In this document: positions 42,335-50,277 of the stretch, piece after piece
Layout: the number at the start of each line of letters is the position of its first letter
Position numbering within the stretch: position 1 is the first letter of the stretch
Assembly: GCF_002902685.1 (NCBI RefSeq)
Contig: NZ_PPRN01000002.1
Span: forward strand, 1-50,277
Source of the DNA: Staphylococcus pettenkoferi
GTDB taxonomy: Bacteria > Bacillota > Bacilli > Staphylococcales > Staphylococcaceae
DNA length: 50,277 nucleotides
Reading direction: 5' to 3'
The notes under the pieces: generated by a model
Databases searched by the model: none
Told to the model about the DNA's origin: nothing
The model's input: only the letters and a program-made list of their open reading frames with translations
Made by a program: the position numbers and the translations under genes

Positions 42335-42943
42335 TTATAAACCGAATAAGCGAGCGAAGAATCCTTTATTCTCTTGTTTAGGTTGCTCTTCAAGCAATTT
42401 AGACGTATTTTTAGCTAATTCGCCTTGTTCTTTTTGAAGTTTCTGCATGTCAGATTGTGTAGATTGAATATCCGATGCAGATGTTTGTAACTCTTTTAAT
42501 GACTTCGTATTTTCATCCAACTTAGACGTCATTTGATCTTGAAGCTCTTTCAATTCGTTCTGTTGTTGATGGACTTGATTAATCATTTGTCCAAGCATGT
42601 GACGTTCCTCACGCATTTGTTGGATTTCAGTACGGAGTTCGCTCATTAAATTAGAAACGTTAGGGTCAGCCGGTAACTGTTCGTCTTCATCTTTAACGAG
42701 GACTTGGAGGAAGTCTTTCTCCTGTTCTAATTCATCAAATGCGAGCTCATAACTATTCGTTTGCTTTACTTTCTCAGCAATTTCATTGAATAATTCAATA
42801 TCTTCTTCGGTAAAATCGGTAGCTTCTCTACCACGATATTCCGTTTTATTAAGATGGTAACCACGTTCTTCTAAATGTTGTACAATTTTACGGACTTGTT
42901 TTTCACTGAGATCGACGCGTTGAGCGAATTCTTTCGTTAACAT
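42335..42943 (-). CDS. HTH-coiled-coil protein with an amphipathic C-terminal tail
   Basis: Protein of 202 residues with three clear parts. An N-terminal MerR/KfrA-like DNA-binding helix-turn-helix is about 1-50 (TKEFAQRVDLSEKQVRKIVQ, then RGREATDFTEEDIELFNEI). A long coiled coil (about 90-185) is rich in Gln, Glu and Lys. The end, NKGFFARLFGL, is amphipathic and could insert in the membrane. The layout recalls chromosome-anchoring proteins such as B. subtilis RacA or plasmid KfrA; a role in nucleoid or membrane tethering is inference. ATG at 42943 has AAAGG upstream. I do not recognise a named gene. Confidence 0.8.
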   Translation of the reverse strand: MLTKEFAQRVDLSEKQVRKIVQHLEERGYHLNKTEYRGREATDFTEEDIELFNEIAEKVKQTNSYELAFDELEQEKDFLQVLVKDEDEQLPADPNVSNLMSELRTEIQQMREERHMLGQMINQVHQQQNELKELQDQMTSKLDENTKSLKELQTSASDIQSTQSDMQKLQKEQGELAKNTSKLLEEQPKQENKGFFARLFGL

Positions 42944-43076
42944 AGATACAATTCCTTTCATTAGATAAGATGATGAATTATTAAGACTGGCGTCTGTCTG
43001 CGGTCAGTGATACGTCAGTCTAACCTCTATGTTAGTTTAAACCGTTTAGCGCCGTATTTCAAGTGTGTTAGGCAAC

Positions 43077-43754
43077 TTAAGAGGAGTGTGATGCTTTGCG
43101 TAAGTTCATTGCTTCTAACAATGAATAAATATATGAGCGTGATAACTTGTTCGCAAAGACATATTTAAGAATATAGTTAGACTTCACGCTTGTCCCATAA
43201 ATATCTTTCGTGAGTTCAAGATTCGGTTTGATGTATAAATCTTTAGGGATACCTGGTGACGTGCCATCGAAGTCAGGTCGAAGGTAAGGGATTTCATGTT
43301 GTTTCTCAAAGCCATGACGGTTTAAGAAAGTTTGACGATCGCGAATAATCTGATCCGTTTCATCATCTAGTTCTTCTGGCTCTTTCTGCACTTCGAACAT
43401 AATAAAGTTCACATCACGTTCATGTACGCGATTAGCTAATTTATTAATTTCTGACTTCACTTCTTCTAAAGTGAGATCCATCAATGTATCATGATTGTCC
43501 GTGTTACGAGCGATCAAGTAGATGAGAAATGAAGAGTTCGTCGTCGCTTCATAATGTGCAGTCGCTAAGCTGACAACTTCGCCTTCTTCTAGACCAACGA
43601 GAAAGATATAGTCATCTTTCGTATATTGATTCTCCAGCGATTGTTTAAAGATTTGTTCATCTTCATAAAGTGAGATATCCAACTTCTCATCATATAAAGA
43701 TAAAGCTTCTCGATATAATGGCTCCTGGCTCGATTTCACAACCGTAAATTCCAT
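43077..43754 (-). CDS. GNAT-like acetyltransferase-fold protein
   Basis: Protein of 225 residues with the layout of a GNAT N-acetyltransferase: FTVVKSSQEPLYREALSLYDEK at the start, a central acetyl-CoA-type strand DYIFLVGLEEGEVVSLATAHYE, and a helix and strand to NFIMFEVQKEP. The usual QxxGxA loop is not clear, so activity is uncertain. The C-terminal third (SNYILKYVFANKLSRSYIYS) is specific to the family. ATG at 43754 follows GGGGGAA; the longer frame lacks a site. The neighbouring gene is a general stress protein. Confidence 0.65.
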   Translation of the reverse strand: MEFTVVKSSQEPLYREALSLYDEKLDISLYEDEQIFKQSLENQYTKDDYIFLVGLEEGEVVSLATAHYEATTNSSFLIYLIARNTDNHDTLMDLTLEEVKSEINKLANRVHERDVNFIMFEVQKEPEELDDETDQIIRDRQTFLNRHGFEKQHEIPYLRPDFDGTSPGIPKDLYIKPNLELTKDIYGTSVKSNYILKYVFANKLSRSYIYSLLEAMNLRKASHSS

Positions 43755-43864
43755 AATATTCCCCCTAGTATTAACAGTGCGGCATTCAATAATCCGTAAA
43801 TTCAATAGTGATACTTAAAATAAATGATAATCTATTTTAACTCGCTCGCCAACCGGATTTTTTG

Positions 43865-43913
43865 TAAAAAAAGACCCAACACACTTATCATCGTATGTAA
43901 GAGGTGTTGGGAC
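43865..43913 (-). terminator. Terminator after the stress protein gene
   Basis: CCCAACAC (43875-43882) and GTGTTGGG (43904-43911), extended by TTA/TAA pairs; the minus-strand tail is a seven-T run. Confidence 0.88.
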
Positions 43914-43991
43914 AAACTTTAAAGTAGACTCAGTATCTCATATTGATTATCTTGCTAAGCATGTATCAATATGGATGTGTGTTGAGTTCAA

Positions 43992-44417
43992 TTAAGACTT
44001 GGGGCCTTCTGATTCTTCAGCGTAATGTTCATCTCTGTCTTGATCATTCACTTCTTCGTCAGTGTAAGCTGCATTGTTATCTTCTACTTCTTTGTGATTA
44101 GATTCATCTTTAGAAGCAACTAAGATTAATTTGTCATTAAGGATTTCTTTTTTATAGCGTTCTTGCTCTTCTTCACTTAAGTCGTAATTCGCAAGCATTG
44201 CACCTTCAGAGTCTTCACCAGTTAACATTTTAGCCATAGCGTCACTGAACGTACCGCTTGTGACGATTAAGCTGATTTCAGAATCGTGAATGCGCTCATC
44301 TTTTAACTTTGTACGGCTTAACACTGTCAATTCATAATTCTCGTAGCCTTCAGAACGTTTTTTGTCGATTTCATTAAATAATTCATCTGTGTTATTAACG
44401 ATTGTAAATTGTGTCAT
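43992..44417 (-). CDS. General stress protein, YflT-like
   Basis: Cytoplasmic protein of 141 residues with the YflT/heat-induced stress domain (about 1-100: FTIVNNTDELFNEIDKKRSE, LTVLSRTKL) and a strongly acidic tail (EEVNDQDRDEHYAEESE). YflT is a SigB-dependent protein of unknown role in Bacillus; the SigB promoter here (44463-44488) says the same. ATG at 44417 follows GGAGGG by 8 bases; the longer frame would place the promoter inside the gene. Confidence 0.85.
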   Translation of the reverse strand: MTQFTIVNNTDELFNEIDKKRSEGYENYELTVLSRTKLKDERIHDSEISLIVTSGTFSDAMAKMLTGEDSEGAMLANYDLSEEEQERYKKEILNDKLILVASKDESNHKEVEDNNAAYTDEEVNDQDRDEHYAEESEGPKS

Positions 44418-44462
44418 TGTGTTTTCCCTCCATCTTTTTGAGCGACGTATATTATTATTCCT

Positions 44463-44488
44463 ATACCCTATGTAAAGAGTATAGAAAC
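44463..44488 (-). promoter_or_regulatory. SigB promoter of the YflT-like gene
   Basis: On the minus strand GTTTCT (44483-44488) and GGGTAT (44463-44468) are separated by 14 bases, a close match to the staphylococcal SigB consensus GTTTWW-N12-15-GGGTAT. It sits about 46 bp before the start codon. Confidence 0.8.
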
Positions 44489-44622
44489 GATTCAATTTAA
44501 TTATATTACTTTTCCAAATTTCTGACAAACGCGCTCAGTCATCGTCTTTATAGAATATCCACATATTTTACATAATCATTCAAAATTGTAGGATAGAATC
44601 TATATTTCGCACGCTCAACATA

Positions 44623-44651
44623 TTGAAAAATCCGTCTAAATTTGCTATCAT
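44623..44651 (+). promoter_or_regulatory. Promoter of the xpt operon
   Basis: TTGAAA (44623-44628) and TATCAT (44646-44651), 17-base spacer, 20 bases before the riboswitch aptamer. Confidence 0.75.
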
Positions 44652-44670
44652 CAGTAAATAATTTTATTTA

Positions 44671-44948
44671 ACTCATATAATCTAAAGAATAGGGCTTTAG
44701 AAGTTTCTACCATGTTGCCATAAACAACATGACTATGAGTAGCAATTCAATACATAAACAAAAGCAATTCGCTTTAAACAAGCCTACTTAGACGACGCGC
44801 ACACTTACCGCATCATACCTACCCCAATGTGTGCACAGGACTTACCGTCGTCGCATGAGTAGAGAGGTGTACCGTGCTAAGACGGATGCTTAATTGTATT
44901 GCATGTTTACTCATAGTTCCTAACTTGCGAAAGTTTAGGAATTTTTTT
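44671..44948 (+). promoter_or_regulatory. Guanine riboswitch with terminator platform
   Basis: The aptamer spans 44671-44740: P1 ACTCAT/ATGAGT, conserved TATAATCTAAAG, the GTTTCTACC core and AACAACATGACTATG. The base before TATG is C, the guanine-specific form. A guanine-bound P1 leaves the terminator TTCCTAACTT/AAGTTTAGGAA plus seven T (44917-44948) free to form. Without ligand the 10-base ACTATGAGTA (44732-44741) can pair perfectly with TACTCATAGT (44908-44917) and break it. About 165 nt with extra hairpins lie between aptamer and terminator. Confidence 0.95.
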
Positions 44949-44972
44949 ATATCAAAAATAGGAGGGCTAGAA

Positions 44973-45551
44973 GTGGATTTGTTAAAGCAAAAAGTTAAAG
45001 AAGATGGTGTCGTTATCGATGAGCGCATACTCAAAGTCGATGGGTTCTTGAACCACCAAATTGATGCCGAATTGATGTGGGAAGTAGGAGAAACATTCTA
45101 CGATCAATTCAAGGACGAAGGCATCACTAAGATTCTGACGATTGAAGCGTCAGGGATTGCTCCGGCAATTATGGTGGCGAAACGATTCGGCGTACCTTGT
45201 CTCTTCGCAAAGAAAGCGAAACCGAATACGTTGAATCAAGATGCTTATACGACAGATATACACTCATTTACTAAGAACAAAACATCTCATGTCATGATTT
45301 CTAAAGAATTCTTAGATGAGAATGACCGTATCTTAATCATCGATGATTTCTTAGCGAATGGAGATGCTTCTCTAGGCTTGAACAATCTCGTAGAGCAGGC
45401 GAAAGCACAGACTGTCGGCATCGGTATCTTGGTTGAGAAATCATTCCAACCTGGACGCCAGAAATTGAACGAAGCAGGACTCAAAGTTTCATCATTATGT
45501 GAAGTGGCGTCACTCGCTGGCAACAAGGTCACTTTAGTAGGGGAAGAATAA
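44973..45551 (+). CDS. xpt: Xanthine phosphoribosyltransferase
   Basis: PRTase of 192 residues that turns xanthine plus PRPP into XMP. The PRPP-binding motif is VLIIDDFLANG-like (ILIIDDFLANGDASLG, about 125-140). The hood starts DLLKQKVKEDGVVIDERILK. GTG at 44973 follows AGGAGGG by 8 bases; the frame upstream lies inside the riboswitch terminator and is not used. It is first in xpt-pbuX-guaB-guaA and is switched off by guanine. Confidence 0.96.
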   Translation: MDLLKQKVKEDGVVIDERILKVDGFLNHQIDAELMWEVGETFYDQFKDEGITKILTIEASGIAPAIMVAKRFGVPCLFAKKAKPNTLNQDAYTTDIHSFTKNKTSHVMISKEFLDENDRILIIDDFLANGDASLGLNNLVEQAKAQTVGIGILVEKSFQPGRQKLNEAGLKVSSLCEVASLAGNKVTLVGEE

Positions 45552-45554
45552 CTG

Positions 45555-46823
45555 ATGAGAACATTTATCCTTAGCGTTCAACACCTCTTAGCGATGTATG
45601 CTGGAGCGATTCTCGTTCCAATCATCGTGGGCACAAGCTTGAAATTCTCTGCTGAAGAGATTGCTTTCTTAGTCACAGTCGACATCTTTATGTGTGGGGT
45701 GGCGACATTCCTACAAGTTTGGAAAGGCACAGGAACAGGCTTGCCTATCGTGCTCGGTTGTACCTTTACCGCAGTAGCACCGATGATCTTGATCGGACAG
45801 ACGAAAGGCATTTCAGACCTGTACGGTTCACTCTTCCTATCCGGGATACTCGTCGTGCTCATCGCGCCGTTCTTCTCATACTTAGTGAAACTCTTTCCAC
45901 CAGTCGTTACAGGAAGTGTTGTCACGATTATCGGAATTAACCTCATGCCTGTAGCGATGAACTATCTCGCAGGTGGTGAAGGTGCGAAAGATTATGGTGA
46001 TGGTAAAAATATTCTTCTCGGTTTAATCACTTTAGTCATCATCTTAGTCATTCAGCGTTTTACGACAGGTTTCTTGAAATCTATCGCGATTCTCATTGGG
46101 CTCGTACTCGGAACAGTCATCGCGGCTTGGTTTGGCATCGTAGACGTGAAGCAAGTAGGAACCGCGCATTGGTTCTCTTTACCGCATCCATTTAGGTTTG
46201 CACACTTTAGTTTTGACTTTGGCGCAACGCTCGTCTTCTTTATCGTGGCCTTGGTCAGCTTGATTGAATCAACAGGTGTGTACCATGCGTTGAGTGAGAT
46301 TACTGGAAAGCAGTTAGAGCGTAAGGATTTTCGTAAAGGTTACACTGCGGAAGGTCTAGCGATTATCCTCGGGGCGATCTTCAACGCCTTTCCTTACACG
46401 GCATATTCTCAGAACGTCGGCTTAGTCTCACTTTCCGGCGCGAAGAAGAATAAGGTGATCTATGGTATGGTCATCTTACTCATCATTTGTGGCTGTATTC
46501 CGAAACTGGGTGCTTTAGCAAATATGATTCCGTTACCTGTCCTCGGCGGTGCAATGATTGCCATGTTCGGTATGGTGATGGCTTATGGTGTGAGTATTTT
46601 AGGGACAAGTGATTTTAAAAACCAAAACAACTTACTCGTCATCGCCATTTCAGTCGGACTTGGAGCAGGTATTAGTGCTGTGCCAGATGCATTTAAGTCG
46701 CTTGGAGACCACTTCTCTTGGCTTACTCAAAACGGAATTGTAATCGGCACAATCTCAGCAATTCTCTTGAATTTCTTTTTTAATGGTATAAAGTATCAAC
46801 AAAAGCAAGAAGATATGAAATAA
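45555..46823 (+). CDS. pbuX: Xanthine permease
   Basis: NCS2/nucleobase-cation-symport transporter of 422 residues, with about 14 hydrophobic segments. Family features are LVTVDIFMCGVATFLQ near the start, the QNVGLVSLSGAKKN loop and a conserved Glu in SLIESTGVYHAL. It brings xanthine into the cell for xpt. Its ATG is 3 bases past the xpt stop, and the ribosome binding site lies within the end of xpt, so translation is coupled. Confidence 0.95.
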   Translation: MRTFILSVQHLLAMYAGAILVPIIVGTSLKFSAEEIAFLVTVDIFMCGVATFLQVWKGTGTGLPIVLGCTFTAVAPMILIGQTKGISDLYGSLFLSGILVVLIAPFFSYLVKLFPPVVTGSVVTIIGINLMPVAMNYLAGGEGAKDYGDGKNILLGLITLVIILVIQRFTTGFLKSIAILIGLVLGTVIAAWFGIVDVKQVGTAHWFSLPHPFRFAHFSFDFGATLVFFIVALVSLIESTGVYHALSEITGKQLERKDFRKGYTAEGLAIILGAIFNAFPYTAYSQNVGLVSLSGAKKNKVIYGMVILLIICGCIPKLGALANMIPLPVLGGAMIAMFGMVMAYGVSILGTSDFKNQNNLLVIAISVGLGAGISAVPDAFKSLGDHFSWLTQNGIVIGTISAILLNFFFNGIKYQQKQEDMK

Positions 46824-46845
46824 TGTAACTAACAATTAACAATAG

Positions 46846-48324
<1,479 letters not shown>

Positions 48325-48353
48325 GCTAGACACTAAAAGGAGATTTAAGAGTT

Positions 48354-49895
48354 ATGGAAATGGCGAACGAGCAAGAGCTCATACTTGTCCTTGACTTTGG
48401 TAGTCAATACAACCAACTCATCACACGCCGTATCCGTGAGATGGGTGTCTACAGTGAGCTTCACGATCACGAACTTTCTATTGAAGAGATTAAAGCGATG
48501 AATCCAAAGGGTATCATCCTATCTGGTGGACCGAACTCTGTATACGCAGAAGATTCGTTCACTATTGACCCAGCAATTTATGACTTGGGCGTACCTATCC
48601 TCGGTATTTGCTACGGTATGCAATTGACGACGAAATTACTCGGCGGCAAGGTGGAACGTGCCAACCAACGTGAATACGGTAAAGCGACGATTAACGCGAA
48701 ATCCGACGAACTCTTCTTCGGTTTACCTGAAGAACAAACCGTTTGGATGAGTCACTCTGACAAAGTCATCGAAATTCCAGAAGGCTTTGAAGTGATCGCG
48801 GATAGTCCAAGTACCAATTACGCAGCGATTGAAGACAAAGAACGTCGTATTTACGGCGTTCAATTCCACCCTGAAGTCCGTCACACTGAATTCGGTAACG
48901 ATTTACTTCGCAACTTCGTCCGTCGCGTCTGTGAATGTACAGGCGAGTGGACGATGGAGAACTTCATCGAGCTTGAAATCGAGAAGATTCGCGAACAAGT
49001 TGGTGACCGCAAAGTCTTATGTGCGATGAGCGGTGGTGTAGATTCTTCAGTTGTCGCTGTTCTACTACACAAAGCGATTGGCGACCAATTAACATGTATC
49101 TTTGTGGACCATGGCCTTTTACGAAAAGGAGAAGGCGACATGGTAATGGAACAATTCGGTGAAGGATTCAACATGAACATCATTCGCGTCAATGCGCAAG
49201 AACGTTTCATGAGCAAATTAGAAGGCGTTTCAGACCCAGAGAAGAAACGTAAGATTATCGGTAATGAATTCGTGTACGTGTTTGATGATGAAGCGGCGAA
49301 ATTGAAAGATGTCGACTTCCTCGCACAAGGTACACTTTACACAGACGTTATCGAATCTGGTACGAAGACTGCACAAACAATCAAGTCTCACCACAATGTG
49401 GGCGGTTTACCAGAAGATATGGAATTCGAACTCATTGAACCGATCAACACACTATTTAAAGACGAAGTACGTGAACTCGGTATCGAATTGGGTATCCCTG
49501 AACATCTCGTTTGGAGACAACCATTCCCTGGCCCGGGACTGGGTATCCGCGTACTCGGTGAAATCACAGAAGACAAATTAGAAATCGTACGTGAATCAGA
49601 TGCCATCCTTCGTGAAGTCATCCGCGAAGAAGGTTTAGAACGTGATATTTGGCAATACTTCACAGTGCTTCCAGGTATCCAGTCTGTAGGTGTAATGGGC
49701 GACTATCGTACGTACGATCACACAGTAGGTATCCGTGCCGTGACATCTATTGACGGTATGACAAGTGACTTCGCACGTATTGATTGGGAAGTACTACAGA
49801 AGATTTCCAGTCGAATCGTTAACGAAGTCGATCACGTGAACCGCGTTGTTTACGATGTGACATCTAAGCCACCAAGTACAATTGAGTGGGAATAA
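48354..49895 (+). CDS. guaA: GMP synthase (glutamine-hydrolysing)
   Basis: 513 residues. The N-terminal class I glutamine amidotransferase has Cys86 in GICYGMQL and His in VQFHPEV. The ATP-pyrophosphatase domain has AMSGGVDSS (about 225). The C-terminal dimer domain ends in the conserved PPSTIEWE. It makes GMP from XMP. The ATG follows AAAGGAG; the second ATG two codons on (MANEQ) is also possible. It is the last gene of the riboswitch-controlled operon. Confidence 0.98.
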   Translation: MEMANEQELILVLDFGSQYNQLITRRIREMGVYSELHDHELSIEEIKAMNPKGIILSGGPNSVYAEDSFTIDPAIYDLGVPILGICYGMQLTTKLLGGKVERANQREYGKATINAKSDELFFGLPEEQTVWMSHSDKVIEIPEGFEVIADSPSTNYAAIEDKERRIYGVQFHPEVRHTEFGNDLLRNFVRRVCECTGEWTMENFIELEIEKIREQVGDRKVLCAMSGGVDSSVVAVLLHKAIGDQLTCIFVDHGLLRKGEGDMVMEQFGEGFNMNIIRVNAQERFMSKLEGVSDPEKKRKIIGNEFVYVFDDEAAKLKDVDFLAQGTLYTDVIESGTKTAQTIKSHHNVGGLPEDMEFELIEPINTLFKDEVRELGIELGIPEHLVWRQPFPGPGLGIRVLGEITEDKLEIVRESDAILREVIREEGLERDIWQYFTVLPGIQSVGVMGDYRTYDHTVGIRAVTSIDGMTSDFARIDWEVLQKISSRIVNEVDHVNRVVYDVTSKPPSTIEWE

Positions 49896-49916
49896 TAGAG
49901 TATATATGATGATGCG

Positions 49917-49946
49917 ACCCCTTTGGCTAATAGGCCTGAGGGGTTT
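49917..49946 (+). terminator. Terminator after guaA
   Basis: ACCCCT...TGGC and AGGC...AGGGGT form a stem ending in TTTT; it lies 22 bp past the guaA stop. Confidence 0.85.
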
Positions 49947-50224
49947 TGTGTGGGGGGGTAAGGGCTGGATGTAGAGAGTGTGCAGGTAGGTGTGGGAAGT
50001 GTGCAGTGTGTAGAAGATAAAATATAAACTCGTTATTGAAGTTCTTTACGCTACTACTTAGAAATTTATCACTAAGATTTAATATAAGTATAAAGTATAA
50101 GTACTGAAAAATAATTTGAAATGCAAAATAGGAATTCAAATTAGTAGTGAAAATAAACTTGATATTATAATAAAAACTAATTAATATTATGTGTAAATAC
50201 TCCGTAATAATTAGGAGGATTTAA
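49947..50224. other. AT-rich spacer with the promoter of the last gene
   Basis: The left 60 bases are G-rich (GTGTGGGGGGGTAAGGG), then AT-rich. A promoter TTGATA (50159-50164), 17-base spacer, TAATAT (50182-50187) lies 38 bp before the FosB/VOC-like start. Confidence 0.6.
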
Positions 50225-50277
50225 ATGATAAAATCAATAAATCATGTAACTTATTCTGTTTCCGATTTAAAAAATTC
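50225..50277 (+). CDS. Partial VOC/FosB-type metallothiol transferase, cut by the window end
   Basis: Only 17 full codons are visible: MIKSINHVTYSVSDLKN. The start IKSINH.tySVsdL fits the opening strand of VOC-superfamily proteins, and the FosB group in particular (MLKSINHICFSV...), whose first His is a metal ligand. If so, it adds bacillithiol or cysteine to fosfomycin. TTAGGAGG precedes the ATG. The rest lies beyond the window. Confidence 0.55.
   Translation, partial: MIKSINHVTYSVSDLKN

Overview
This window is chromosomal DNA from a coagulase-negative Staphylococcus; the species cannot be fixed from the sequence alone. The evidence is the gene order. It has the methionine operon behind a T-box beside a parB/spo0J-like gene, then mscS, DUF951, ychF, rpsF-ssb-rpsR, ahpFC, nfrA, tcyP and xpt-pbuX-guaB-guaA, which is a staphylococcal core arrangement. 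AT-rich spacers and GGAGG-type ribosome binding sites agree. I see no prophage, insertion sequence, CRISPR array, rRNA or tRNA gene.

Layout. 1-5.5 kb: a repeat copy, the NO-detoxifying flavohemoprotein gene hmp behind two perfect NreC-type palindromes, a DHA2 drug exporter, and a BceRS/BraRS-type two-component system with no ABC transporter beside it. 6.2-16.3 kb (minus strand): a CysJ-like flavoprotein without CysI, then the methionine operon in transcription order metI, metC, metF, metE, metal-dependent hydrolase. A T-box leader precedes metI, with a CodY-like site next to its promoter. metC carries an apparent one-base frameshift near its 3' end. 16.4-25.6 kb: parB, a LytTR-DUF3021 pair (minus), mscS, DUF951, ychF, a 38-codon membrane peptide gene, a secreted GH25 muramidase (minus), rpsF-ssb-rpsR, a fabH-type ketosynthase and an NTF2-like protein.

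25.7-36.7 kb: a 74-codon gene with a PerR-type operator nearly identical to that of ahpC, a LysE exporter, small membrane proteins, an NDxxF lipoprotein, a 553-residue acidic protein of unknown function, ahpC-ahpF, a clade II catalase and a 2-keto-4-pentenoate hydratase-like enzyme. 36.9-44.4 kb: nfrA, a hypothetical gene, tcyP (cystine uptake), scdA plus a methyltransferase behind a near-perfect Fur box, an HTH/coiled-coil protein, a GNAT-like protein and a YflT-like stress protein with a clear SigB promoter. 44.6-49.9 kb: a guanine-riboswitch-controlled purine salvage operon. The window ends in the first codons of a FosB/VOC-like gene.

Two themes join the genes. One is redox and nitrosative defence: hmp, scdA, ahpCF, katE, nfrA, with visible NreC-, Fur-, PerR- and SigB-like sites. 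The other is sulfur/methionine and purine supply under RNA control (T-box, guanine riboswitch). The most novel-looking item is a three-copy intergenic repeat of about 100-225 bp. It folds into nested hairpins and shows a compensatory base-pair change between copies.
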